Source of the DNA: Neoakkermansia glycaniphila
GTDB taxonomy: Bacteria; Verrucomicrobiota; Verrucomicrobiia; Verrucomicrobiales; Akkermansiaceae
Length of the DNA stretch: 64,000 bases
NCBI RefSeq assembly: GCF_001683795.1
Contig: NZ_LIGX01000035.1
Span: 62,001-126,000, forward strand
Direction of reading: 5' to 3'
Shown: positions 38,815-47,012 of the stretch, piece by piece
How positions within the stretch are numbered: the first letter of the stretch is position 1
How the letters are laid out: each line of letters begins with the position of its first letter
Program-made: the position numbers and the translations under genes
Notes under the pieces: model-generated
Seen by the model: the letters and a program-made list of their open reading frames with translations, nothing else
Told to the model about the DNA's origin: nothing
Databases searched by the model: none

Positions 38815-39825
38815 TCAGCGCGAATTTCCCTCGCCGCATGACGATGCACGCGGCTCGCCGCTCCCGGTTAAAACATGCTTGATAGCAGGGTCAGACTCGC
38901 CGAGAATATAAGCCGTCTGCAGAATCATAAACACTTCCTTCCTTCTCAAATAATGCAGAAAGTAGGCTGAAAAGTAACTGATGGTAATCGCGGCGATCAG
39001 CATATAGACATTGACCACAACCGCATTATATTTGCTGTTTACCCATTGGAACGACAAAGCGGAAAACAGCAGATAGAGAATGCATATAATCCCGATTGTG
39101 CGGCTGATGTACCATAACGATGAAGACAGGCGCACATGAGCTTCCAACCGATCTATATCTCTGCATTGGAAGGGCGCATAATAATGCAACACTGCTTTGT
39201 AAGCTTCCGTCGACCGTTTGGACGTACGGCTTGATGTGTTGGAACCATCCCCTACCGCGTCCCATTTGGCATAATCCTTCAAATGGTCAATACCGCGTTT
39301 CTTCAAATAATATCCATTAAAATCTTCATAGGGATATTTCCTCAAACGATTCACATAACAGCCAGGCAACGGCTCTTTGGAACATTCATTGTACTGCGCG
39401 CATTTGGGCCATTCATCATACACCGTCTTACACTCCTGCGCCGCCTCCGAACAAGGGGGCGCCAGTCTGCATCGTTTCAGGAGGCGTTTTTGATACCAAA
39501 AAACAATTTTTGTAAATGGCAGGCAACAGAAAACGATGCCATAGAGCACATAAATAACTACAGGCCAATTACAATAAACCGTACATATCTTTATCAGCTG
39601 CGATACGGAATCCGGCAAAACGACATCGCGGCGATAAAACAGAAATCCGGCGATATATGCAATACACAAAAAGAAAAAAATGAAAAATGCGTTGGCTTGT
39701 TCCAACCCCTGCATCAGGTTGTGAAAAACCTGAGTAGTATTGTCGATACCAGGCAAGAAGGTAACATACGTCCATATACTCAATGCAGACAAAAAAACAA
39801 TGCCCGGCAAGAGGCTGCCGCACAA
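38815..39825 (-). CDS. Hypothetical multi-pass membrane protein
   Basis: The product of about 336 residues has two N-terminal helices (residues 5-25, 45-65), a third near 85-108, a Cys-rich hydrophilic loop (CRLAPPCSEAAQECKTVYDEWPKC... through GCYVNRLRKYPYEDF) and two further helices near 240-260 and 272-292. The start is a TTG, as a stop lies close upstream and no ATG is available early. The start is therefore uncertain. I recognise no family. A+T content is higher than in the flanking genes, which suggests acquisition. Confidence 0.6.
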   Translation of the reverse strand: MCGSLLPGIVFLSALSIWTYVTFLPGIDNTTQVFHNLMQGLEQANAFFIFFFLCIAYIAGFLFYRRDVVLPDSVSQLIKICTVYCNWPVVIYVLYGIVFCCLPFTKIVFWYQKRLLKRCRLAPPCSEAAQECKTVYDEWPKCAQYNECSKEPLPGCYVNRLRKYPYEDFNGYYLKKRGIDHLKDYAKWDAVGDGSNTSSRTSKRSTEAYKAVLHYYAPFQCRDIDRLEAHVRLSSSLWYISRTIGIICILYLLFSALSFQWVNSKYNAVVVNVYMLIAAITISYFSAYFLHYLRRKEVFMILQTAYILGESDPAIKHVLTGSGEPRASSCGEGNSR

Positions 39826-39987
39826 ATCAATTAAAAATCATTCACCCATGTCGCCCACGTTCGCCGGGGAGCGATATCCTCTTCACAGATACATTGTCTT
39901 CGCCCACTTTTGCCCTCCCTCAAATTCTTTTGCTGTTCATTGCACATATTATCGAATTGTTATTTCTAATGTATAATCTACATACCA

Positions 39988-40022
39988 TTTGTTATTTTGG
40001 GAAGCACAAAAAATAACAAAAT
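39988..40022. repeat. A/T-rich inverted repeat
   Basis: TTTGTTATTTT at about 39988 pairs with AAAATAACAAA at about 40010 across a GGGAAGCAC-containing loop. It lies in the 315-base gene-free interval 39826-40140. It could act as a weak terminator or be a relic. The rest of the interval shows nothing besides the hairpin at 40067. Confidence 0.5.
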
Positions 40023-40066
40023 AATACAACAACAACGCAAATAAACAGCCGATGTCATCATGATCG

Positions 40067-40102
40067 AAACCCGGCTCCGGAAAACCATCCGAAGCCGGGT
40101 TC
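40067..40102 (-). terminator. Hairpin downstream of hcp
   Basis: AACCCGGCTTCGG and CCGGAGCCGGGTT form a long stem with an ATGGTTTT loop on the minus strand, 39 bases after the hcp stop. The T tract after it is poor, so termination may be partial or the hairpin may protect the 3' end. Confidence 0.7.
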
Positions 40103-40140
40103 CTGCAGGGAACGGAGCGATGCTGCGCGCACCGCCGCCA

Positions 40141-41757
40141 TCAGGCCAACGCCTTGATATCCTCTTCCACCGTACCGATACCGCCGATGCCGAATTGCTC
40201 GACCAGCAGCTTTGCCACATTGGGCGACAGGAAGGCCGGGAGCGTGGGGCCGAGCCGGATATTCCGGACGCCCAGATACAGCAGGGAGAGCAGCACGATC
40301 ACCGCCTTCTGCTCATACCACGCGATATTGTAAACGATCGGCAGGTCGTTGATATCGTCCAGCCCCAGAGCATCCTTCAGGGCGAGAGCCACCAGCACGA
40401 GGGAATACGAATCGTTGCACTGCCCTGCATCAAGCACGCGGGGAATGCCGCCTATGTCTCCCAGCGGAAGCTTGTTGTACCTGTACTTGGCGCATCCGGC
40501 GGTAAGAATCACCGTATCCGGGGAGAGAGCCCGCGCGAAGTCGGCATAGTATTCGCGTGAGCCGAAGCGGCCATCGCAGCCCGCCATGACGACGAATTGG
40601 GAAATGGCGCCCGACCGCACGGCATCAAGCACCTTGTCCGCCAGAGCCAGCACCTGCGCATGGGCGAAGCCGCCCGTCACGCTGCCCGTCTCGATCTCCT
40701 GCGGCGGAGGGCATTGCTTCGCCAGCTCGACCAACGGCGAGAAATCCTTGCTTCCCGCTTCGTCTTGCCCGATGTGGACGCAGCCCGGATACCCGACGGT
40801 ACCCGTGGTGAACAGCCGCGCCTTGCAGCTCTCGTCCGGAGGCACGATGCAGTTGGTCGTCATCAGAATAGGGCCGTTGAAGGAGCGAAACTCCTCCTTC
40901 TGCTTCCACCACGCATTGCCGTAGTTGCCCGCAAGGTGGGGGTATTTCTTGAATTGGGGGTACGAATGCGCCGGAAGCATCTCGCCGTGGGTGTACACGT
41001 CGATGCCTGTACCGGCCGTCTGTTCCAGCAGTATTTCCAGATCCCGCAGATCGTGGCCCGAAATGAGAATGCCGGGATTAGAGCGCACGCCGATGCCCAC
41101 CTGCGTCATTTCCGGATCGCCGTAGCGTGATGTATTGGCCCGGTCGAGCAGAGCCATGCCGTCCACCCCGTATTTTCCGGCTTCGAAGGCAAGAGCCGTC
41201 AAATCCTCCGCCGGCATCGTCTCATCAAGCAAAGCGGCCAATGCGCGCTGCATGAAAACCTCGATCCCTTCATCCCGGCAGCCGAGAGCCCACGCGTGCT
41301 TGCAATAGGCGGACAAACCCTTCAAGCCGTAGGTCACCAGCTCCTTCAGGCTGCGCCTGTCCTCGTCTTCCGTGGACATCACGCCGATGCGGAGCGCCTT
41401 ATCCTTCCAAACCTCTTCCGGCCCCTGCCACAAAGCGGCTTCGGACAGGCCGTCAAGGCCGATGGAAAGGGAAAGCTTCCGCTCCAGCGTAGCGCGGATG
41501 GCCGAGGCGACCGCTTCCTCGTCGAAATTGACATTCGTGATCGTGATGAAAAGATTGTCGTTGATCATCTCCGCCACGCGGGACGAAACGGGCAAACCCT
41601 TCTCCCGGCGGCGCACCGCGACTTCGGCCAGCCCCTTGGTAGTCCAGACGAGCATATCCAGCAGGGCGGACAATTCGGGCTTCTTCCCGCAAACGCCTAT
41701 TCTGGTGCAGCCGGTGCCTCCGGCGGTTTCCTGGCATTGATAGCAAAACATATTCAT
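40141..41757 (-). CDS. hcp: Hybrid cluster protein (hydroxylamine/NO reductase)
   Basis: Iron-sulfur-oxygen cluster enzyme now seen as an NO reductase under anaerobic nitrosative stress. The 538-residue product has the N-terminal cluster cysteines C5-x2-C8-x8-C17-x5-C23. Hybrid-cluster ligand segments are also visible: [11 protein letters not shown] near 270, [25 protein letters not shown] near 310-335, and [12 protein letters not shown] near 420. Full length for the family. It lies 28 bases after a cupin gene, likely the same transcript. The nearby Crp/Fnr regulators suggest HcpR-type control. Confidence 0.97.
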   Translation of the reverse strand: MNMFCYQCQETAGGTGCTRIGVCGKKPELSALLDMLVWTTKGLAEVAVRRREKGLPVSSRVAEMINDNLFITITNVNFDEEAVASAIRATLERKLSLSIGLDGLSEAALWQGPEEVWKDKALRIGVMSTEDEDRRSLKELVTYGLKGLSAYCKHAWALGCRDEGIEVFMQRALAALLDETMPAEDLTALAFEAGKYGVDGMALLDRANTSRYGDPEMTQVGIGVRSNPGILISGHDLRDLEILLEQTAGTGIDVYTHGEMLPAHSYPQFKKYPHLAGNYGNAWWKQKEEFRSFNGPILMTTNCIVPPDESCKARLFTTGTVGYPGCVHIGQDEAGSKDFSPLVELAKQCPPPQEIETGSVTGGFAHAQVLALADKVLDAVRSGAISQFVVMAGCDGRFGSREYYADFARALSPDTVILTAGCAKYRYNKLPLGDIGGIPRVLDAGQCNDSYSLVLVALALKDALGLDDINDLPIVYNIAWYEQKAVIVLLSLLYLGVRNIRLGPTLPAFLSPNVAKLLVEQFGIGGIGTVEEDIKALA

Positions 41758-41785
41758 GATGGTTGGAATGGTGGTCTTTATTGGT

Positions 41786-42136
41786 TCAGAATTTCACCTG
41801 CGGAGGGAACACGACTGTGAGCAGCATCTTGAAATCCGACTCGGCATGCACGGAATGTGGCACTCTGGCGGGCATGACGATGGACTCTCCCGCCGCCGGA
41901 CGGAACTCGCGGCCGTCGATCACGATTCTCGCCTGCCCCTCCAGCACCTGCACCAGAGCATCGCCCCCGGCGGAATGGGTACTGAGGGATTCCCCCAGCG
42001 AAAAGGCGAACAGCGTGATGCGCACCCACTCGTTGGTGGACAGGGTCACGCTGGCGATCTGCCCCGGAAGGCAGGGGACCAGCTCCGGCAATGCCAGCAC
42101 GGCCGACATCGGAATGTTTTTCAATTGGCTTTCCAT
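41786..42136 (-). CDS. Small cupin-domain protein
   Basis: The 116-residue single-domain cupin starts [20 protein letters not shown]. Cupin motif 1 is seen in [22 protein letters not shown] and motif 2 in [21 protein letters not shown], with histidines that can bind metal. Families of this size next to hcp are common in anaerobes; the reaction is unknown. A GGAGGA lies directly before the chosen ATG with almost no gap, so an upstream start at 42166 or the internal Met is possible. Upstream palindromes at 42169-42217 may control this gene and hcp. Confidence 0.88.
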   Translation of the reverse strand: MESQLKNIPMSAVLALPELVPCLPGQIASVTLSTNEWVRITLFAFSLGESLSTHSAGGDALVQVLEGQARIVIDGREFRPAAGESIVMPARVPHSVHAESDFKMLLTVVFPPQVKF

Positions 42137-42168
42137 TCCTCCAGCATAACCCGCTTCCCGGAACATTC

Positions 42169-42217
42169 CGTCACGGATGTGACGAAACCGAAGATTTCCC
42201 GGCCGTGCATGTCACAA
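42169..42217 (-). promoter_or_regulatory. Candidate Crp/Fnr-type operator upstream of cupin-hcp
   Basis: A perfect CGTCAC-N4-GTGACG palindrome (42169-42184) and a TTTGTGACATG half-site (about 42207-42217, minus strand) lie in the 118-base gap between the cupin start and the end of the Crp/Fnr gene. TGTGA/TCACA half-sites are typical of the superfamily. The N4 spacing is shorter than the usual N6, so regulator identity is open. Confidence 0.45.
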
Positions 42218-42254
42218 AACCGGAGAAATCGGCACCGACAACCGGAAGCCCCCC

Positions 42255-42962
42255 TCATTCACCGTCCGCCAGCCGCTGCAAAGCCTCCCTGTCTCTGGGG
42301 CGAAGTTCCTTCCCCTCCACCAGCAACAGCCCCTCGCGTTGCATCTGCATCAGCTCGCGGGAAAGGGATGGGCGCGCCACACCCAGAAAATCCGCCATCT
42401 CCTCGCGCTTCATTCTCACGGGCCGCCCGCCGCAAGCTGCCTCGCGCTCCAGCAGGAACCCCGCAATCTTCCGACGCAGGCCGCCGGAAGAGAGAAGCTG
42501 CAACTTCCTGTTCAGCATGAACGCCTTTTCGGAAACGATCCTCAGCAGATTCATCATCAATCGGGAGTAATACGGACGCACCGCCGACAACGGATCCTCG
42601 AAAAAATCCCGGGAAATGCGAATCAACGCCGCCTGCCCATCCGCCACGGCATAACGGTCATAAGAACGCTTCTTCAAAAAAAGATACACGCCGCCGAGGG
42701 ACTCACCCGGCCTATCCACCGTTGCGGCGATCATCCGGCGCCCCTCCTTCGAATCCCGGCAAATATGCACCGCGCCAGACAGCAGCACGAACAGAAACCG
42801 GGGTTCGTCCCCCGCATGGAACAGCACATCACCCCGCCCATACTTCACCACCTGCACAACCCCATCTTCCAGAAACTCGGCCAAATCCTGCCGGGACAGC
42901 CCCGCAAACAACGGAAACTGCATGAAAGCCGCCAGCCTGTCCGCATCGCTCTTCATCTCCAT
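42255..42962 (-). CDS. Crp/Fnr-family transcriptional regulator
   Basis: The 235-residue product has an N-terminal cyclic-nucleotide-binding-fold sensor (FPLFAGLSRQDLAEFLEDG, YGRGDVLFHAGDEPRFLFVLLSG), a long dimerisation helix near 130-160 and a C-terminal winged helix with EEMADFLGVARPSLSRELMQ as recognition region. No Fnr-type N-terminal cysteine cluster is seen. The start MEMKSDADRLAAF has AAGGAG nine bases upstream. Location between cupin-hcp and the siroheme reductase suggests an HcpR-like NO/redox regulator (inference). Confidence 0.9.
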   Translation of the reverse strand: MEMKSDADRLAAFMQFPLFAGLSRQDLAEFLEDGVVQVVKYGRGDVLFHAGDEPRFLFVLLSGAVHICRDSKEGRRMIAATVDRPGESLGGVYLFLKKRSYDRYAVADGQAALIRISRDFFEDPLSAVRPYYSRLMMNLLRIVSEKAFMLNRKLQLLSSGGLRRKIAGFLLEREAACGGRPVRMKREEMADFLGVARPSLSRELMQMQREGLLLVEGKELRPRDREALQRLADGE

Positions 42963-42979
42963 GGCATCCGCTCCTTCCT

Positions 42980-43249
42980 TTACCCGGCATGCCGCTCGAT
43001 GCGGAACACATTGATCACATCCGCATCGGGGCAGCAGAACAGGCACACATTCGGATCATCCGTACCCGGCATGCTGCCGCCGTAGCGCAAAATATCCACA
43101 TACGGGAACGCCACATGCATGGCCATCGGGCACAACTTCCCGCGCTCCGTATCGAAATCGAACGAATCTCCGACCCTGTGGCCCCGGTGGCAACCGCGCG
43201 GGCCCTTGCGATCCACCAGCGTAATCGTAATCCTTGGTCTTTCGGGCAT
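42980..43249 (-). CDS. TIGR04076-family small protein
   Basis: The 89-residue product starts MPERPRITITLVDRKGPRGC and has GDSFDFDTERGKLCPMAMHVAFPYVDIL in the middle (key residues LCPMA and the C-terminal LFCCPDADVINVFRIER). This matches the TIGR04076 pattern of short proteins with a conserved CP..A region and terminal Cys, of unknown function in anaerobes. It lies 17 bases upstream of the Crp/Fnr gene in the same direction, and divergent from the reductase across the TGTGA palindrome. Confidence 0.75.
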   Translation of the reverse strand: MPERPRITITLVDRKGPRGCHRGHRVGDSFDFDTERGKLCPMAMHVAFPYVDILRYGGSMPGTDDPNVCLFCCPDADVINVFRIERHAG

Positions 43250-43285
43250 AACCGCACCATCATGCACCGGAAAAAACGCCGCGTC

Positions 43286-43301
43286 TGTGATTCATATCAC
43301 A
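43286..43301. promoter_or_regulatory. TGTGA-N6-TCACA operator between divergent genes
   Basis: TGTGATTCATATCACA is a near-perfect CRP/HcpR-type box: inverted TGTGAT/ATCACA around TCAT. It lies 36 bases upstream of the TIGR04076 start and before the reductase gene. HcpR of sulfate reducers is known to use a wTGTGA-N6-TCACAw box, and hcp plus two Crp/Fnr genes are adjacent here. Control of both divergent units is an inference. Confidence 0.75.
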
Positions 43302-43431
43302 GAAATTCGAGCTGCCTTCCGCTATATTGGCCCGCACAACCCACGCACCCCGGAAGAAAACCAAACAGGCCCTGCCAGCCGCTCCGCAGACAGAACTGCA
43401 GCCCGCATTCACCACACTGCACCTCCCTCCC

Positions 43432-44859
43432 ATGCACACGCTCGAATACAGCTTCCTCGACGGCCTGATCCACCCCGCCCAGCTGCAAACGGCCCTCGCC
43501 CATGCGCCGCAGGCCTGCCGCCTCGCCTCCTTCTCCACCATCGCCATCCCCCTGAAATCCGGCACGGACGAACAGGCCGCAGCAGAAGGCGATGCACTTG
43601 CCGGAGCCATGAACCTCCATGCCGCCGCCGGAGAACGCGCCGCCGACATCTCCACCCTCCTCCTCCAAGGGAATGCACACGCCGAATGGACAGCATTCGC
43701 CTGCGAACTGAACGCCCTCTCCGAACCAGTCTCCTACCCCTACCACCAGATACGCAGCCGGGGGAAAATCGTCCATGCCTCCGCCCCCTCTCCGGAAACC
43801 CGCTTCGCCTCCCTGCACAAACGGAACCGCATCTGCCTCGAAACGCCGCCCCACCATGAACACGGCCTCTACGGCTGCGACTTCGCCTTCGTCGTCCCGA
43901 AAAACGACCGCCCCGGCGGCCACATCCACCTCTTCGCGGGCGGAGGCGGCGGCATCCACGGGGGCAGCCCCGCCCTCGCGCCCCGCCCGGCCTCATGGCT
44001 CGGCCTGTACCCCTGCGGCGAAGCCGTCCGCGCAGCGCAGCACCTCCTCGACCTCAACGCCGCGCACGGAGAACCGGACAACCCGCGCAAACGCCGCCTG
44101 AAATCCCTCATCGCCACGCGAGGGCTCGACTGGATCGGCGACCGACTCCGGCAGGCGGGCTTCACCCCATTCCTCGGCCACGCCCCCATCTTCCTCAGCT
44201 CGGGCGAATGGAGCGGCCACGGCGACGCCGACGAACTCCTCATCCCCGTCCCATCCGGCACTCTCGCAGACACTCCCGGCTACCCCCTCGCCACCGCCCT
44301 GCAGGAACACCTGCCCCTGCTGCAGCAACGCATCCGCCTCACACCGCAAGGCCACCTGCGCCTGCACCCCGAAGACCGCAACACGGCCCACCTCATCCAC
44401 GCCCGCCTCAAAACTCCCGACGGCCACACCCCGCTCTCCATCGCCTCGGCGGCCTGCCGCGGCCTGCCCCACTGCAAACGGGCGCAAGCCGCCGCCTCTT
44501 CCATCAAACAGGAAACCGCCGCCGCTCTCGACGCACTGCTGGCCGCATGCGGGCTGGCCCGCGAACCGATCTCCTTCCGCATCTCCGGCTGCCCCAACGG
44601 CTGCTCCCGCCCCCTCTTCGCCGAACTCGCCCTCATCGGCAGGGCGGAAGGCATCTACGACCTCTTCGCCGGAGGCAGCAGGCAGGGAGACCGCACAGCC
44701 CGGCTCCTCCGGAAAGCCCTGCCCATCGCCGAATTCCCCGGCTACATGGAACCGCTCCTGCACCTGTATGCCGCACAAAAACGGCAACAGCCCGGCCTCA
44801 CCTTCGGAGACTGGATCCTCCAGCACATCGACCGAATGGAAAACTCCGGCGGCGCATGA
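43432..44859 (+). CDS. Siroheme sulfite/nitrite-reductase-like hemoprotein
   Basis: The 475-residue product ends with the siroheme-[4Fe-4S] cysteine signature CRGLPHC (C-x5-C) near 375 and SGCPNGCSRPLFAEL (C-x3-C) near 417, as in CysI/NirA. A first half-domain with GGHIHLFAGGGGGIHG precedes it. Such enzymes do six-electron reduction of sulfite or nitrite. No flavin or ferredoxin domain is fused and the electron donor is unknown. An upstream TTG at 43327 would add a basic stretch; the first ATG is preferred. The TGTGA box lies upstream. Confidence 0.85.
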   Translation: MHTLEYSFLDGLIHPAQLQTALAHAPQACRLASFSTIAIPLKSGTDEQAAAEGDALAGAMNLHAAAGERAADISTLLLQGNAHAEWTAFACELNALSEPVSYPYHQIRSRGKIVHASAPSPETRFASLHKRNRICLETPPHHEHGLYGCDFAFVVPKNDRPGGHIHLFAGGGGGIHGGSPALAPRPASWLGLYPCGEAVRAAQHLLDLNAAHGEPDNPRKRRLKSLIATRGLDWIGDRLRQAGFTPFLGHAPIFLSSGEWSGHGDADELLIPVPSGTLADTPGYPLATALQEHLPLLQQRIRLTPQGHLRLHPEDRNTAHLIHARLKTPDGHTPLSIASAACRGLPHCKRAQAAASSIKQETAAALDALLAACGLAREPISFRISGCPNGCSRPLFAELALIGRAEGIYDLFAGGSRQGDRTARLLRKALPIAEFPGYMEPLLHLYAAQKRQQPGLTFGDWILQHIDRMENSGGA

Positions 44860-44929
44860 ACCACAAACGGATTGCCCGGACGGAACGAACGCGCTACCAT
44901 CGGAAAGCCGCACAGGCGGCTCATCCGGC

Positions 44930-45577
44930 ATGAAAGACAATCGGGAACTCATCCGCCTCCGGGAACTCATCCTGCCGCACGGCGACGCCCACCGCTACCG
45001 CCAACACCAGCGCCTCTTTTACGAAGGCGACGAACCGCAAGCCGTCTACTGCCTCCTCTCGGGCCGGGTGCGGCTCGCCTCCACCTCCGCACAGGGCCGC
45101 GAATTCATCTTCGGCGAAATCAGGCCCAACCGCATCATCGGCCTCACCTGCTCCCTGGCCTCGACGCCGTACCCCTACACCGCCACCGCCATGGAAGACG
45201 GCGACATCCTCACCATCCCGGCCAGCATCCTGAACACCCTGATGGAAACACGGGCGGACATCGCCGCCCTCCTCCTCCGCACCCTCTCGCTCGAACACAA
45301 CATCGCCACCCGCCGCCTCAAAAGCATCGTCTTCCACTCCGTCGAAGAACGGCTGGAAAACTACCTTCGCAAACAATTCGAACACCGCCGCAAACACGCC
45401 CGGACCGACACGATCGAACTCCGCTTCTCCCGCGAAGAACTCTCCGCCATGCTCGGCACCACGAGGGAAAGCGTCTCCCGCGCCCTCACCGCCCTCACTC
45501 GCCGCGGCCTGATCCGCGTACAGGGCAAAATGCTCCAATGCGCCGACCTCGACCTCTTCCTCCCGCCTCAACCGTAG
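44930..45577 (+). CDS. Second Crp/Fnr-family transcriptional regulator
   Basis: The 215-residue product has a sensor domain with HQRLFYEGDEPQAVYCLLSGRVR and GEIRPNRIIGLTCSLASTPYPY, followed by a helix and a winged helix whose recognition region is EELSAMLGTTRESVSRALTA. The C-terminal order with RLKSIVFHSVEERLENYL is standard. It starts 70 bases after the reductase gene on the same strand; the upstream part of the open frame overlaps that gene. It is only distantly similar to the regulator at 42255-42962. One of the two probably binds the 43286 box. Confidence 0.9.
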   Translation: MKDNRELIRLRELILPHGDAHRYRQHQRLFYEGDEPQAVYCLLSGRVRLASTSAQGREFIFGEIRPNRIIGLTCSLASTPYPYTATAMEDGDILTIPASILNTLMETRADIAALLLRTLSLEHNIATRRLKSIVFHSVEERLENYLRKQFEHRRKHARTDTIELRFSREELSAMLGTTRESVSRALTALTRRGLIRVQGKMLQCADLDLFLPPQP

Positions 45578-45588
45578 AAAACGGAAAA

Positions 45589-45620
45589 CGCGGGAGGCAT
45601 GACACCTCCTCCCGCGCTTT
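45589..45620 (+). terminator. Terminator after second Crp/Fnr gene
   Basis: CGCGGGAGG/CCTCCCGCG stem with a CATGACACCT loop, followed by CTTTC, 11 bases after the stop. A second small CCTCCC/GGGAGG hairpin follows near 45633. Confidence 0.75.
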
Positions 45621-45755
45621 CACCCACAACCTCCCCCATGCAAAAAGGGAGGAAAGCGAAACCATTATCCGTTCCGGACCACACGATCCATATCGAATTA
45701 TCCAACCGACGGCCTCCTCGCATACTCCATGGCGCAGAAAAGGAAATAAATATTG

Positions 45756-46208
45756 CTAACGCTGAATCAAAGTAAAATTAGCCGTCACATTCTCACTTTT
45801 ATCACTCTGCGATGCTTGAGATCTTACAGTGCCGGAGAATATGCCAGTATATGTCACCATATCCGCTTTATTCTGAAAGGCAAGATCTCCTGCTATTTCA
45901 AACCGTGTCGATTGGGATGATAGAACCGCCGACAACTTGCCTGAATTTTTGGCGCCATACTGATTAAAAGACCACTCTCCCGTCAGATTGGTTCCTTCAA
46001 TCAAAGCAGACCCTCCGGGATTGAGACGTATAGTCTTATAACCGTCTATTTTCAGAGTTGAATAATTCCCTTCAACCAACTTATCCGGTATAATCTTTAC
46101 AGTATCCGGTTCACTTCCACCTCCACCACCGCCCCCTCCGCCACAGCTGGCCAATGAAGTTGCGACAATGGCGAAACCCAGTGCTGTCATCAATTGTTTC
46201 GTATTCAT
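45756..46208 (-). CDS. Glycine-tethered lipoprotein
   Basis: The 150-residue product has a lipoprotein signal (MNTKQLMTALGFAIVATSLASC). The lipobox LASC is followed at once by nine glycines and SEPDT. The mature part is beta-rich with no recognised domain (GNYSTLKIDGYKTIRLNPG ... SRFEIAGDLAFQ). A poly-Gly stretch right after the acylated cysteine is a known surface-tether arrangement in some phyla; outer-surface display is an inference. It borders the inverted-repeat element at 46283. Confidence 0.8.
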   Translation of the reverse strand: MNTKQLMTALGFAIVATSLASCGGGGGGGGGSEPDTVKIIPDKLVEGNYSTLKIDGYKTIRLNPGGSALIEGTNLTGEWSFNQYGAKNSGKLSAVLSSQSTRFEIAGDLAFQNKADMVTYTGIFSGTVRSQASQSDKSENVTANFTLIQR

Positions 46209-46282
46209 GATTGTTGTTCTATTATACTTCTATGTGGAAGATCTTTCGTTCTGACGATTTCTTCCAGCCGAAACAAGCCTAG

Positions 46283-46463
46283 CGGATATTGTATCCGCCG
46301 TCTCTCTTAATTATTCACATATTATTTACAATAAATAAAAAGAAACAAATAATAATAAAGTTAAATGAACGAAAATTGATTTATTGAAAATCTATCCGAT
46401 CCACTAATTCTTCCAAAACAAACAAATTTCCATCTTTCATCTTGACGGCGGATACAATATCCG
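46283..46463. repeat. MITE-like element with 20-base inverted repeats
   Basis: CGGATATTGTATCCGCCGTC at 46283-46302 has its exact reverse complement at 46444-46463. They enclose 141 A/T-rich bases without a gene. A close relative of the repeat core (CGGATATTTAATCCG) occurs at 48879 with its own inverted partner. The right repeat abuts a CRISPR-repeat fragment. No transposase is seen. The intergenic region 46209-46510 holds nothing else. Confidence 0.65.
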
Positions 46464-46464
46464 T

Positions 46465-46486
46465 GTCGAACTCCTCACGGAGTGCG
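46465..46486 (+). repeat. Isolated CRISPR-repeat fragment
   Basis: GTCGAACTCCTCACGGAGTG, then CG, matches the first 22 bases of the CRISPR repeat in minus-strand (crRNA) sense with one mismatch. It is one base from the end of the inverted repeat and 24 bases before the carB duplication begins. No spacer or second repeat is nearby. Confidence 0.75.
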
Positions 46487-46510
46487 GCTGTTATGCATCT
46501 CAGACCATTT

Positions 46511-46832
46511 CTACGACCTCTGCGCCACACGCGGCACCATGATCCGCCTGCTGCAGCACGACATCGAATGCGAACGCGCCTACAAAGTGCATGAAGGCCG
46601 CCGCCCGAATATCGTGGACCGCATCAAGAACGGCGACATCGTCTTCATCATCAATACGCCCGGCTCGCACGACACCCGCGCGGACGAAATCGCCATCCGC
46701 GCCAGTGCCGTCGGCAATAAGATCTCGTATTGCACCAACCTTACCTCGGCACGCGCCTGTGTAACCGCCGTCCGCTGCATCAAGGGCAAAGTCGCAGGAT
46801 TGAAAACCATTCAGGAATACCACGGAGTCTGA
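46511..46832 (+). pseudogene. Duplicated 3' end of carB
   Basis: The frame from [20 protein letters not shown] to [13 protein letters not shown] matches the last ~106 residues of CarB at 31092-31412 with nine substitutions. Only the C-terminal allosteric (MGS) domain is present. An ATG at 46482 could start a short product but has no signal of being a gene. The stop is conserved. Fragment and source are in opposite orientation in the window. It is followed by a terminator and by the intact IdeS-like paralogue, the same order as at carB. Confidence 0.9.
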
Positions 46833-46860
46833 TTCTTCGGTAAAACATCGATTTGTTGCC

Positions 46861-46894
46861 GGCCTTCCTGTTTTCTAACAGGAAGGCCTTTTTA
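46861..46894 (+). terminator. Strong rho-independent terminator
   Basis: GGCCTTCCTGTT/AACAGGAAGGCC stem with a TTCT loop followed by TTTTTA. It isolates the carB fragment from the protease gene downstream. Confidence 0.93.
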
Positions 46895-47012
46895 TTGGTG
46901 TTGATTGCCGAAATCGGTTGAATATATATCGAGCAATTGATAATCAGTCAGAATAATCTTGACTTTGGGTTATTTATTGTTTAGTAAAAAAACAACTTAC
47001 ACTGAACGTATC

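Noticed and set aside
46959..46990. TTGACT...TAGTAA as a promoter for protease copy B
   Set aside because: The -10 match is only three of six bases; too weak to list as a feature.
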